Source: Cardiobacterium sp. Marseille-Q4385 (lineage in GTDB: Bacteria > Pseudomonadota > Gammaproteobacteria > Cardiobacteriales > Cardiobacteriaceae). From it: a DNA stretch of 64,000 nt. The position numbers and the translations under genes were made by a program. The notes below the pieces were generated by a model. It saw only the letters and a list, made by a program, of their open reading frames with translations. It did no database searches and had not been told where the DNA came from. The stretch covers positions 2,370,501 through 2,434,500 of the forward strand of contig NZ_OU745373.1 in assembly GCF_916618745.1 (NCBI RefSeq), in the 5' to 3' direction. Shown here piece after piece: positions 52,057 to 60,798 of this stretch (the first letter of the stretch is position 1; the number at the start of each line of letters is the position of its first letter).

Positions 52057-52368
52057 GATGAGAGTATCCGTGGAAAAGGGCGGCTATCTTACTACCCGCC
52101 CGGCTTTTTTACAGGGCAGGCTTGACTCGTTACTGAGGGCGGTTGAGGGGGAGAAGACGAGGAGGGCGCCAGATTTCAGCAGAGACGCGGCACTTAACCC
52201 GCGATAGCAGTCAGTTGCGTTTGACGCCAGTGTTTGGGCTGTCTGGATATAAAAATGACGAGAGATTATGCAAGAAGAAGCTATGCCGCCAGGAATATTT
52301 GCATGAAATTGAAAGGTTTTGGTTTAATGATGCAATCATTATGTTCCATCGTCTGTCAGGAGGGGAAA

Positions 52369-52929
52369 ATGCTCAAAAATCTCATCGATCCAAACGAAAC
52401 TATCTTGTGGCAGGGTAAACCGCACCATTTTTTATATACACTGGGTAATCCGCTCATTTATCCTTTTGCTCTGTGTTGGGGGATTTTTGACTTGTTTTTT
52501 ATGACAAAGTTCAATGCCGCATCGCACGGAATCTTCCCGTTTATGAATTTCTTTATGTTTCTTCACCTGACCCCGGTGTGGTACGCGCTGTTTTCGCCTG
52601 TTTATCGTTTTTTTAATTGGTACCGCATTGATTATGCACTTACCGATAAACGCCTGTATTTCACCGCTGGGCTTATCGGGCTGGATATCACCAGTGCCGA
52701 ACTGCCCGAAGTGCAGAATTTGCGCGTGTATGTGGGCGTGATGGAAACCCTGTTCAAGCGGGGGACCATTCGTTTTGGTAATACAAATGCCCTACGTTTC
52801 GTGGAAAAGCCTTACGAGGTTTATAAGCAGATTCAGCAAACCGCGATGGATATCACCACAGACCGTCAATTTCCCAACCAATTGCGTCCCCAAGAAAATC
52901 CGGGCTATCAAACCCGGTATAAGCCTTAA
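52369..52929 (+). CDS. PH-domain (bPH2/YdbT-like) membrane protein
   Basis: A 186-residue protein starting MLKNLIDPNETILWQGKPHHFLYTLGNPLIYPF; the WQGKP box is typical of bacterial PH-domain proteins. Two membrane helices (about 35-55 and 70-95) precede the PH-like beta domain with YRIDYALTDKRLYFTAGLIGLDITSAELPEVQNLRV and GTIRFGNTN. GGAGGGG before ATG 52369 is strong; longer in-frame starts lack a site. Base composition is lower in GC than its neighbours, and a DUS-like hairpin follows the stop, so transfer from a Neisseriaceae relative is plausible. The 310 bases upstream, after hemB, hold no gene. Confidence 0.8.
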   Translation: MLKNLIDPNETILWQGKPHHFLYTLGNPLIYPFALCWGIFDLFFMTKFNAASHGIFPFMNFFMFLHLTPVWYALFSPVYRFFNWYRIDYALTDKRLYFTAGLIGLDITSAELPEVQNLRVYVGVMETLFKRGTIRFGNTNALRFVEKPYEVYKQIQQTAMDITTDRQFPNQLRPQENPGYQTRYKP

Positions 52930-52950
52930 TATTTTTGAGCTACTTAAAAC

Positions 52951-52990
52951 AGGTCGTCTGAAAGTAGGTTTTGCTACTTTCAGGCGGCCT
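52951..52990 (+). terminator. DUS-like hairpin after the PH-domain gene
   Basis: AGGTCGTCTGAAAGTAG and the facing CTACTTTCAGGCGGCCT form a 17-base imperfect stem with a six-base loop. The left arm is a perfect mucDUS (52951-52962) and the right arm is one or two bases off a DUS. Confidence 0.75.
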
Positions 52991-53445
52991 TTAATTTATT
53001 AGATCCGCTACAAAACACAGTTAATTAAGCGGGAGGCACGGCGTTAGTAGTATCTATCCCGCTTGGCGGGGGAGATGTCCGATATATAGCTAATGCTCTT
53101 AATTCTTCATACAAATCTTCCCTGAATGCTGCGTAAATGCGGTAAGTCTGGCCTTAATGTTGTATGAAAAAATAAGCTAATTAGCTATATCCCGTGCATT
53201 CATGAATAACGGAATAAGAATCCTGCTATCTGGATTAGAGCGATTTAGAAATAGAGTCCCCCCGTTTTCTGCGCTTGGCAGTAGTTGCTTCTTGCGGTGA
53301 TGCTGGTTAGAGGCGTTGCAGGTGGCTGTCGTTAAAAGATGTGGCGATCTGGATGCTGGTGCTACAGCGCCACAGTTCTTTATCGCTGCTGCGCAGGATG
53401 TTGCGGGGGCTTTCAGATATGGCTGCATTGCTCGCTTAATGCCGT
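52991..53445. other. Gene-free or decayed stretch
   Basis: About 450 AT-richer bases without a convincing gene. On the minus strand 53307-53430 reads a coherent tail (ESPRNILRSSDKELWRC ... FNDSHLQRL, stop) that could be a remnant, but no family is recognised. Confidence 0.4.
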
Positions 53446-53468
53446 AAAAAACCGCCCCGTAGGGCGGC
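53446..53468 (-). terminator. Terminator of the DUF819 gene
   Basis: On the minus strand CCGCCC / GGGCGG is followed by a six-T tract, 11 bases past the stop. Confidence 0.85.
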
Positions 53469-53478
53469 ATGTTGACGA

Positions 53479-54786
53479 TTAACCGCCGACTATCAGGCGC
53501 ATCATTTCGCCAGTGAGATAACCGCCGGCGGTACCGATGGCATAGCCCAAGATGGCGAGCAATACACCAACAGGTGCCAGTGAGGGATGGAATGCGGCAG
53601 CGACGACCGGCGCTGAGGCTGCACCGCCAATATTCGCTTTGGAACCGACAGCGAGAAAGAAACTCGGAGCACGGATGAGCTTGGCGACTATAAAAATGAA
53701 GATGATATGGAACAGCATCCAGACAACACCGACCATGATGACGCCGATATGCTCGAAAATCTTGTCCAGCTCCATCTGCATGCCGATAGAGCCGACCAAT
53801 ATATAAATAAACACCGAGCCGAGCTTTGCCCCACCGGCGTGTTCCAGTTCACGGGCGCGGGTAAAGGAAAACACGATGCCAAACACTGTCGCCAACATCA
53901 CCAGCCAGAGGAAGGCGCTGTTCAGGCTGTAGCTCTTGGCCCACGGGAACTGCTTGAACCAGGCGGCGATGTGATCGCCAAAGAGATGGCTCACGCCGAC
54001 GATGGCAAAGGTAAGGCCAAGAATAACCATGAAATCAGAGAGTTGTGCAATGCGCTCATTCTCGCGTACATACTTTTCGACGGTATGCTTGAGCGTATCA
54101 ATAGCGCTGGTGTCCGCTTTCAACCAGCGGTCAACGCTGTCGGATTTCTTCGCCATGAACAGCAGGCCGATCATCCACAGCTCCGCAACCACCACATCAA
54201 CCACAACCATCGTGCCGAAGAGCGTGTCATTGACATGATAGAGCTCCTTCATCGCGGTCTGGTTCGCACCACCGCCGATCCAGCTGCCGGCGACCGTGGA
54301 AAAGCCTTTCCACAAATCACCCGCCACCCATTCTGGGTTAATCATATGGAACAGCCAGACAGCAAACGGGCCGCCGAGAACCACACCGACGGTTGCGGCG
54401 AAAAACATGGCAAGTGCCTTCCAGCCCAGGCCGATAATTTTTTGTAAATCAATAGAAAGCGTCAACAAGAATAAGGCGGCAGGCAACAGATAGCGCGAGG
54501 CGATGTGATAAATATGCTTGCTGCTTTCCGGGCTGACAATATGAAACGTGCTGAGCAGGCCGGGAATGAAATAACACAGCAGCAGCATGGGGATATGGGT
54601 ATAAAACTTTGCCCAAAAACCGCTCTTGCGCGAGCCGGTATAAAAAATCAGCCCCAGCACCCCCATCAGCACACCGAAGGCAACCGCGTCGCTGGTAATC
54701 AGCGGCGTAGGCGGCGGGGAATAATCGGCTAATTGCGCCGCAACACGGCGGGCTTCGGCAAGATAAATTGCGAGGATCTCGTTCAT
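53479..54786 (-). CDS. DUF819 family membrane protein (YjcL-like)
   Basis: A 435-residue polytopic inner-membrane protein with about 10-12 hydrophobic segments. Family hallmarks are the duplicated Gly-rich re-entrant-like motifs GSWIGGGANQTAMKELY (first half) and VGSKANIGGAASAPVVAAAFHPSLAPVGVLLAILGYAIGT (second half). The arrangement resembles GltS/NhaC-type secondary carriers, but the substrate of DUF819 proteins is unknown. GGAGAG precedes the ATG. It is monocistronic, with its own terminator. Confidence 0.88.
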   Translation of the reverse strand: MNEILAIYLAEARRVAAQLADYSPPPTPLITSDAVAFGVLMGVLGLIFYTGSRKSGFWAKFYTHIPMLLLCYFIPGLLSTFHIVSPESSKHIYHIASRYLLPAALFLLTLSIDLQKIIGLGWKALAMFFAATVGVVLGGPFAVWLFHMINPEWVAGDLWKGFSTVAGSWIGGGANQTAMKELYHVNDTLFGTMVVVDVVVAELWMIGLLFMAKKSDSVDRWLKADTSAIDTLKHTVEKYVRENERIAQLSDFMVILGLTFAIVGVSHLFGDHIAAWFKQFPWAKSYSLNSAFLWLVMLATVFGIVFSFTRARELEHAGGAKLGSVFIYILVGSIGMQMELDKIFEHIGVIMVGVVWMLFHIIFIFIVAKLIRAPSFFLAVGSKANIGGAASAPVVAAAFHPSLAPVGVLLAILGYAIGTAGGYLTGEMMRLIVGG

Positions 54787-54990
54787 GCAAGGCTCTCCAG
54801 ATAATTGATATAAGTGACGATGTTGGGGATTTATATTAAGTGAAGTTAAGCATTTTGTTAACCGCTGTGCAAGACGGTGAAAGAAAAGGGAATGCTGTGG
54901 AAAATGGCAAAGACACGGCCGGTTTCCCCTGCTGCCAAATTGCCTGCGTTACGGTTCAGATAGGCAGCGTGGCGTGGTGAGGCGGATGCG

Positions 54991-54996
54991 TATAAT
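54991..54996 (+). promoter_or_regulatory. Candidate -10 box of dsbA
   Basis: A perfect TATAAT lies 44 bases before the dsbA start. No good -35 is found at the expected distance. Confidence 0.35.
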
Positions 54997-55039
54997 GCGC
55001 GCCTCATTTTTCCCTACTTTCTTAGTTCATGGAGTTTTT

Positions 55040-55786
55040 ATGTTGAAGAAATCTGTTATCGCCATGCTACTCGCTGCCGCTTTCGCCGGAGGGGCGCAGG
55101 CGCAGTTGAAATATGTGGAAGGCGCGGATTACACCACACTGGCGACGCCGGTTGCCGAAGCCAAGGCTGGGCAGGTGATCAATTTCTTCTGGTATGGCTG
55201 CGGGCACTGTTATGCCATGGAGCCGTCTTTGCAGAAATGGTTGGGCGACGGTAAGGACGCTTCCATCGACTTCATCCGCATCCCAGCGTTTACGGGCAAC
55301 TGGGAAGGTGGTGCGCGCCTATTCTATGTAGTGCGTGAACTCGGTATGGCCGTCCCGGAAATGGACGAAAAAATATTTGATGCGGTTCACAAGGACGGCA
55401 AACGCGGCATCATCTTTGACAAGGGGGCGGCGATGAAATTCCTCGTCGAAAACGGCGCCAAGCAGGAAGACGTGGAAAAAGCCTGGAAGTCGCTTGCGGT
55501 GCAGCAGAAGCTCAATCAGGCACGCGATTCGTTCAATGCCTCGCAACTGGATGGCGTGCCGGGCTTTATTGTGGACGGCAAATACGTCATCGGTGCCGAT
55601 AACAACTATCCGCGCCTATTCGACAAGTTAAACACGCTGGCAACCAAAAACGCTGCCAAGACTGAAGAAGCCAAACCGGCTGATACTGACAAAGCCGAAG
55701 AAGCCAAACCGGCTGACGCCAGCAAAGCCGAAGAAGCCAAACCGGCTGCTGAGGAAAAACCGGCAGAAACCAAACCCGCCGCCTGA
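55040..55786 (+). CDS. dsbA: Thiol:disulfide interchange protein DsbA with extended tail
   Basis: A 248-residue periplasmic oxidase that introduces disulfides into exported proteins. After a signal peptide (ending AQA) the thioredoxin fold has the active site CGHC (Cys54, Cys57) in FFWYGCGHCYAMEP, and the cis-Pro loop LDGVPGFIVDGKYVIG. The folded part ends near residue 205. The last about 40 residues are a low-complexity tail with three EEAKPAx units, absent from typical DsbA (about 190 mature residues). ATG 55040 with GGAG upstream is chosen; earlier frame extension has no signal. amgK starts 4 bases after the stop. Confidence 0.92.
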   Translation: MLKKSVIAMLLAAAFAGGAQAQLKYVEGADYTTLATPVAEAKAGQVINFFWYGCGHCYAMEPSLQKWLGDGKDASIDFIRIPAFTGNWEGGARLFYVVRELGMAVPEMDEKIFDAVHKDGKRGIIFDKGAAMKFLVENGAKQEDVEKAWKSLAVQQKLNQARDSFNASQLDGVPGFIVDGKYVIGADNNYPRLFDKLNTLATKNAAKTEEAKPADTDKAEEAKPADASKAEEAKPAAEEKPAETKPAA

Positions 55787-55789
55787 TTT

Positions 55790-56764
55790 ATGACGCAGCC
55801 AACCGACCGCGAAAGTGCCCGCCGTGCTTTCGCGGTTTCTTATATCGGAGAGGCGGCAACTCTCACTCCGCTTGGCGGCGATGCCAGCTACCGCAGCTAC
55901 TACCGCTGCCAGATAAATGGCGCCAGCTACATCCTCATGGATGCGCCTGTGGCCGCAGGCGGCATTGACCTCTTCGTGCAACATGCGCGGCAATTCGCTG
56001 CTTGCGGCCTGCCTGTGCCGTATATCCACGCCGCCGACAGCGTGCAGGGTTTCCTGCTGCTGGACGACTTCGGCGACCGCTGGCTCTGGCAAGACCTGCG
56101 GGAAAACGCTGCCGCAACCCTGCCGCAGGCGCTGACACTCCTGGGGCAATGGCAGCAGGTGACCGCGACCTTGCAAGCGGACATCCCGCCCTACGAACCC
56201 TCCCGCCTGCATACCGAAGTGGCGCTCACCCGCGAATGGTTCCTGCCGTGGCTGGATATCGCGGTGGACACAGCGCGTTGGCAGGAAAGCGAAAACTGGC
56301 TGGTCAAGCGGGCAGGACAGGGCAGGGCGCTGTGCGTACACCGTGACTACCATTGCCGCAACCTGATGCGCCGCGCCGACGGCAGCATTGGCATCCTCGA
56401 CTTTCAGGATGCGCTATGGGGTAGCCCCGCCTACGACCTTGTCTCACTCACCCGCGACTGCTACATCCGCTATCCACAAGCGGACGTACGCCGCTGGGAA
56501 GCCAACTTCCGTGCCCGCTACCTGCCGCAGGAATCTGCCGAAGACTGGGCACAGACCTGCGATGCCGTCTCCCTGCAACGCCACCTCAAAGTGCTGGGAC
56601 TGTTCGTCCGCCTCGCCGAACGCGATGGCAAGCGCGGCTATCTCGCCGATCTGCCGCTGGTGCTCGCCTACGCCTGCGACGAAGCGGCGGCATTACCGCA
56701 CACTGTCTGGATGGCGGACGAACTGCGCCGCGCTATCCCCCGATTACAAGAGAAACTGACATGA
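55790..56764 (+). CDS. amgK: N-acetylmuramate/N-acetylglucosamine kinase AmgK
   Basis: A 324-residue APH-fold sugar kinase. The ATP/sugar phosphotransfer motif is HRDYHCRNLM (about 184-193), followed by the metal-binding ILDFQDALWG and SPAYDLVSLTRDCYI. The N-terminal GGDASYRSYYR and LMDAPVAAGGIDLF stretches match AmgK. It phosphorylates MurNAc at C1 as the first step of the cell-wall recycling route that bypasses de novo UDP-MurNAc synthesis. It overlaps murU (ATGA), the gene of the next step. The pathway is linked to intrinsic fosfomycin tolerance in pseudomonads. Confidence 0.92.
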   Translation: MTQPTDRESARRAFAVSYIGEAATLTPLGGDASYRSYYRCQINGASYILMDAPVAAGGIDLFVQHARQFAACGLPVPYIHAADSVQGFLLLDDFGDRWLWQDLRENAAATLPQALTLLGQWQQVTATLQADIPPYEPSRLHTEVALTREWFLPWLDIAVDTARWQESENWLVKRAGQGRALCVHRDYHCRNLMRRADGSIGILDFQDALWGSPAYDLVSLTRDCYIRYPQADVRRWEANFRARYLPQESAEDWAQTCDAVSLQRHLKVLGLFVRLAERDGKRGYLADLPLVLAYACDEAAALPHTVWMADELRRAIPRLQEKLT

Positions 56765-57420
56765 AAGCGATGATCCTCGCCGCCGGACGCGGCAAACGCA
56801 TGGGGGCGCTCACCGACGACTGCCCGAAACCGCTCTTGCGCGTTGGCGACGACACCTTAATCGGCTGGCAACTGCGCCGCCTGGCGCGCGCCGGCTTCCG
56901 GGAAGTCGTCATCAACCTTGGCTATCGCGGCGCGATGATAGAAAGCGCACTCGGCGACGGCAGCGCTTATGGCCTGCACATCATCTATTCACGCGAGCCG
57001 GAAGAAGGGCTGGAAACCGCGGGCGGTATCGTCCAGGCCCTGCCGCTGCTGGAAGACGCGCCGTTTCTCGTGGTCAACGCCGACGTGTGGTGCGATGTGG
57101 ATTTACGCCGCTTCAGCGAAAGCCACCCCGCTGACAGCCTCGCCCACCTGTTGCTCACTGCTACACCCGCCTGGAAAGCGCGCGGTGACTTTTCACTGGC
57201 GGGCAATATCCTGATTGCGGGCGAAACCCTGACTTACACCGGCATCGCCGTGCTGCATCCACGTCTCTTTGCGGACGTTCTGCCCGGCTTCCGCCCGCTG
57301 GCACCCATCCTGCGTGCCCACCTGCCGCGCGGCGAACTGAGCGGCGAAGAATACGGTGGCGAATGGCGCGACATCGGCACACCGGAACGCCTCGCTGCCC
57401 TGCGCGCGCTATATGATTAA
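56761..57420 (+). CDS. murU: N-acetylmuramate alpha-1-phosphate uridylyltransferase MurU
   Basis: A 219-residue nucleotidyltransferase with the signature MILAAGRGKRMGALTDDCPKPLL, the NADVWCDVDL metal-binding Asp region and YTGIAVLHPRLF. It converts MurNAc-1-phosphate (the AmgK product) and UTP into UDP-MurNAc. It overlaps amgK by four bases. Length is typical. Confidence 0.93.
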   Translation: MKAMILAAGRGKRMGALTDDCPKPLLRVGDDTLIGWQLRRLARAGFREVVINLGYRGAMIESALGDGSAYGLHIIYSREPEEGLETAGGIVQALPLLEDAPFLVVNADVWCDVDLRRFSESHPADSLAHLLLTATPAWKARGDFSLAGNILIAGETLTYTGIAVLHPRLFADVLPGFRPLAPILRAHLPRGELSGEEYGGEWRDIGTPERLAALRALYD

Positions 57421-57546
57421 ATCGCTTGCGCGAGACAACCACACGTCTTCTTCCTTGACAGCAGCGGTGTTTGATTTCAATCACTATTGCCTTATGTGCT
57501 ACCATACCGCCCGCTTTTACCCTCACACATTCTTCACGGAGCATCC

Positions 57547-57969
57547 ATGTCTGTGCAATTGACGCTATCCATCGTTAAGCCCGACGCCGTGCGCAATCAC
57601 CATACCGGGGCTATTCTCGCCCGCATCGAACAACAGGGACTTGATATCGTTGCGGCAAAAATGTTGCGCCTCAGCCACGATGACGCCGCGCGCTTTTATG
57701 ACGTTCACCGTGAACGTCCTTTTTTTGCCGAACTGGTCGCCTTCATGACCTCTGGCCCCGTCCTAGTGCAGGTGCTGCGCGGCGATAACGCCGTCGCCCG
57801 TTACCGTGAACTGATGGGCGCGACCGATCCCGCCGAAGCCGCTCCTGGTACCTTGCGCGCTGAATTTGCCGGCAGCAAAAGCGAGAATGCCGTGCACGGT
57901 TCGGATAGTGCAGAAAATGCCGCCCGCGAAATCGCCTTCTTCTTTGCCGAACGCGAGCTGTGCTGCTGA
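57547..57969 (+). CDS. ndk: Nucleoside diphosphate kinase
   Basis: A 140-residue enzyme that balances NTP pools by phosphate transfer through a phosphohistidine. It starts MSVQLTLSIVKPDAVRNHHTGAIL; the active-site His117 is in SENAVHGSDSAENAAREI. CACGGAG precedes the ATG at 57547. It overlaps rlmN by one base (TGATG), as often found in Gammaproteobacteria. Confidence 0.97.
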   Translation: MSVQLTLSIVKPDAVRNHHTGAILARIEQQGLDIVAAKMLRLSHDDAARFYDVHRERPFFAELVAFMTSGPVLVQVLRGDNAVARYRELMGATDPAEAAPGTLRAEFAGSKSENAVHGSDSAENAAREIAFFFAERELCC

Positions 57970-59072
57970 TGAGCGACAAAGTCAACCTTTTCGACTTTGA
58001 CCGCGAAGCGTTGACGGCGTGGTTCGCCGAACAGGGAGAAAAGCCCTTCCGTGCGCGGCAGCTGATGAAATGGATTTACCACGAACGCGTCACGGATTTC
58101 GACGCGATGACCGATCTCAGCAAATCGCTGCGCGAGAAACTGAAAGCTACCGCCGAATTGCGTTTTCCTACCGTCATCGCCGACCGTCTTGCCAGCGATG
58201 GTACGCGCAAATGGGTCTTCCGCTACGACTGCGGCAATAGCATTGAGACCGTCTTCATCCCCGAAGACGATCGCGGCACCCTCTGCATCTCTTCACAAGC
58301 GGGCTGTGCGCTGGCCTGCCCGTTCTGCTCAACCGCTCACGAAGGTTTTAACCGCAACCTGACCAGCGGTGAAATCATCGTACAAGTCTGGCTCGCCAAA
58401 GAAATGCTTAACTGCGACCGTCACGGCAACAACCGCGTCGTCACCAATGTCGTACTGATGGGTATGGGCGAACCTTTGGTCAACTTCAATAACGTCCTGC
58501 CCGCTACCCGCCTGATGATGGATGACTACGCCTTCGGCCTCTCAAAACGGCGTGTCACCCTCAGCACTTCCGGCATTGTCCCTGCCATTCACACTTTGCG
58601 CGAAGTGACTGATCTCAGCCTCGCCGTTTCGCTGCATGCACCAAACGACGAACTACGCAATCAGATCGTGCCGGTCAACGCCCGCTACGGACTGGATGCC
58701 CTGCTTGATGCCTGTCATCAATACGTGCAGCATAACGGTCAGCACGGTGGTGTGACTTGGGAATACGTCATGCTGCGTGGTGTCAACGACAGCCTCGAAC
58801 ACGCGCAACAGCTGGTTGAACTGCTGCGGGGCATCCCGGGAAAAATCAACCTCATCCCCTTCAATGCCTTTCCAGGCAGCCGCTTTGAATGCTCGAAACG
58901 CGGCGACATCCTTGCATTCCAACGCTATCTGACCGAAAACGGTTACGTGGCAACCATCCGCAAAACACGCGGAGAAGACATAGATGCTGCCTGTGGGCAG
59001 CTGGTGGGACAGGTCAAAGACCGCAGCCGCCGTGAACGCAAACTTTCCAGAAAAGAGGTGGAAACCCTATGA
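57969..59072 (+). CDS. rlmN: Dual-specificity 23S rRNA/tRNA adenine-C2 methyltransferase RlmN
   Basis: A 367-residue radical SAM enzyme making m2A2503 in 23S rRNA and m2A37 in some tRNAs. The [4Fe-4S] motif CxxxCxxC is Cys113-ALA-Cys117-PF-Cys120. Other landmarks are VVTNVVLMGMGEPLVNFNNV, RRVTLSTSGIVP, and the C-terminal catalytic Cys in RGEDIDAACGQL. ATG 57969 overlaps the ndk stop; a GTG at 57960 is in frame. It is followed with overlap by pilW. Confidence 0.97.
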   Translation: MSDKVNLFDFDREALTAWFAEQGEKPFRARQLMKWIYHERVTDFDAMTDLSKSLREKLKATAELRFPTVIADRLASDGTRKWVFRYDCGNSIETVFIPEDDRGTLCISSQAGCALACPFCSTAHEGFNRNLTSGEIIVQVWLAKEMLNCDRHGNNRVVTNVVLMGMGEPLVNFNNVLPATRLMMDDYAFGLSKRRVTLSTSGIVPAIHTLREVTDLSLAVSLHAPNDELRNQIVPVNARYGLDALLDACHQYVQHNGQHGGVTWEYVMLRGVNDSLEHAQQLVELLRGIPGKINLIPFNAFPGSRFECSKRGDILAFQRYLTENGYVATIRKTRGEDIDAACGQLVGQVKDRSRRERKLSRKEVETL

Positions 59073-59857
59073 AAACAAAGACCATCACACGATTCAGCGC
59101 CTTGGCTGCCGCTGTCATGCTGGGTGGCTGCAGCAGCTTCGGCTTTGGCAGCAAAAGCGACGATAGCAATGACCTGCCCACCCGCATCGAAAAGAAAACC
59201 GACTACAAACAGGCGTATCAGGATTACGTCGAACTGGGTGCCAAATACGTGCAGATGGGGCGTTACGACCTCGCCGAGCCCAAGCTGAAACGCGCCATTG
59301 AAATCGACTCGCACCCGCCGGATGCCTGGAACATCTTGGCCGTGCTTTACGAAGAAGCACGTGACATTTCCTCTGGCAACCAGATTTACCAAAAACTCAT
59401 TCGCAGCCATCCTGAGTACCTGCTTGGTCACGTCAACTACGCGACCTTCCTCTGCAAGTTTGACCGCGACAGCGAAATGCAGACACTGTTGAACCAGATG
59501 CGTGCCCGCAACGCCGAATTCAAGGCAGCGGCCTACATCGCCGAAGGCAACTGCATGGCAGCCCGTAGCCAGACCGGGCAGGCGGAAAATGCCTACAAAC
59601 AGGCCATTGCCGTCAACCCGCAGGCCGAAGGCGCTCTCTTGCCACTGGCGGAAATCTCCCTGCAAAAAGGCGATGCTGCAGGCGCTCTGCGTTACCTGAA
59701 AGTGGTACACACCTATGTTGGCTACAGCCCGCAAAGCGTGAAAATTGGCATCGAAGCGGCGCGTAAAGGCGGCGATAGTCGCATGGAAGAAGAATTGGTG
59801 CGCGTCATGCGGGCCAATTACAAGAACACACCGCAGGCACAATCGCTGGGGATCTGA
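59069..59857 (+). CDS. pilW: Type IV pilus pilotin PilW/PilF
   Basis: A 262-residue lipoprotein (lipobox LGGC) made of TPR repeats: YVELGAKYVQMGRYDLAEPKLKRAIEID, then ILAVLYEEARDISSGNQIYQKLIRSHP, and further repeats to the C-terminus. It guides PilQ secretin assembly in the outer membrane and is needed for type IV pili, hence for twitching and DNA uptake. It starts inside the rlmN stop (ATGA) in the conserved rlmN-pilW-rodZ order. Confidence 0.93.
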   Translation: MKTKTITRFSALAAAVMLGGCSSFGFGSKSDDSNDLPTRIEKKTDYKQAYQDYVELGAKYVQMGRYDLAEPKLKRAIEIDSHPPDAWNILAVLYEEARDISSGNQIYQKLIRSHPEYLLGHVNYATFLCKFDRDSEMQTLLNQMRARNAEFKAAAYIAEGNCMAARSQTGQAENAYKQAIAVNPQAEGALLPLAEISLQKGDAAGALRYLKVVHTYVGYSPQSVKIGIEAARKGGDSRMEEELVRVMRANYKNTPQAQSLGI

Positions 59858-59859
59858 CC

Positions 59860-60798
59860 ATGAGCGAAAAAACCACCACAACAGGCACTCTTGACATTGG
59901 CGCTGTCCTCTCTGCAGCACGGATGAAACGCGAACTGTCCATCGCCACCGCCGCCATGCAGTCCAACCTTAGTCAGGAAATCATTGAAAAACTCGAACAG
60001 AACCGTTTTGGTGAAATCGGTGCACCGGTTTTCACTCGCGGCTACCTCAGCCTCTATGCCCGCTTTCTCGGCCTGAATGAGGCTGCTGTCGGTCAGGCAT
60101 TCAACAAAATTGGGCGTGAACCGCCGCCGGAACTGCGCCTGAGCGCTGCCAACGTTGAAAGCCAAAGCCGCTCCTATCGCCGCAGCTATCTTGGTTCATG
60201 GTTGCTTTTGATCCCGGTTGTGCTGGTCGGTGGCTTTCTGCTCTACCAGCTCTTTGATAACAATTCATGGTTGATGAAGCAAATTAACGGCGCCTTTAAT
60301 CAGCCGACACAACAAGAAGGCGAAGTCCTGACCCCGCCAGGCGGTAACAATAGCGAAGACATCGTGCTAGAAGTCGGCGGTAACCCGCAAGTCCCGCCGA
60401 CCACTCCGGAAGGCGTACCCGTTAATCCTGAAGTTATCAACGGCATTACCCCGCCTGCCAACACCGCGACAACGGCAGGCAGCAGCGAAACCCCGCCTGC
60501 TACCGATAACAGTGCCACACAAGCCCCGACAACGAGCGAGGGCTCACGCGGCATCCAGCTCACCTTCTCGACCGAAAGCTGGGTACAAATCCAGGATAGC
60601 AAACGCAAATCCGTGGTCTCACGCATTATCAAACCGGGTGAAAAAGTCGAGCTGCCTGCGGATGGCGCGCCGTACAGCTTCAATATTGGCCGTCCGGACG
60701 GCGTTGTCATGCTCATCAACGGTCAGGAACAACCGCTGGATAACTATCGGCAGAAAAATTCCGGCCGCCGCTTCAACGTAGATATCCCCAATGGCTAA
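59860..60798 (+). CDS. rodZ: Cytoskeleton protein RodZ
   Basis: A 312-residue bitopic protein tying MreB to the elongation machinery. The cytoplasmic N-terminus has a RodZ-type helix-turn-helix (IGAVLSAARMKRELSIATAAM ... LEQNRFGEIGAPVFTRGYLSLYARFLGL), the membrane helix is SWLLLIPVVLVGGFLLYQLF (about 113-132), and a Pro/Thr/Gly-rich periplasmic linker leads to the DUF4115 beta domain (GIQLTFSTESWVQIQDSKRKSV). It overlaps hisS by eight bases. Confidence 0.93.
   Translation: MSEKTTTTGTLDIGAVLSAARMKRELSIATAAMQSNLSQEIIEKLEQNRFGEIGAPVFTRGYLSLYARFLGLNEAAVGQAFNKIGREPPPELRLSAANVESQSRSYRRSYLGSWLLLIPVVLVGGFLLYQLFDNNSWLMKQINGAFNQPTQQEGEVLTPPGGNNSEDIVLEVGGNPQVPPTTPEGVPVNPEVINGITPPANTATTAGSSETPPATDNSATQAPTTSEGSRGIQLTFSTESWVQIQDSKRKSVVSRIIKPGEKVELPADGAPYSFNIGRPDGVVMLINGQEQPLDNYRQKNSGRRFNVDIPNG

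Noticed and set aside
52221..52253. TTGACG ... GATATAAA as a promoter for the PH-domain gene
   Set aside because: Spacing between the boxes is 19-21 bases and the start codon is more than 110 bases away; not strong enough to list.
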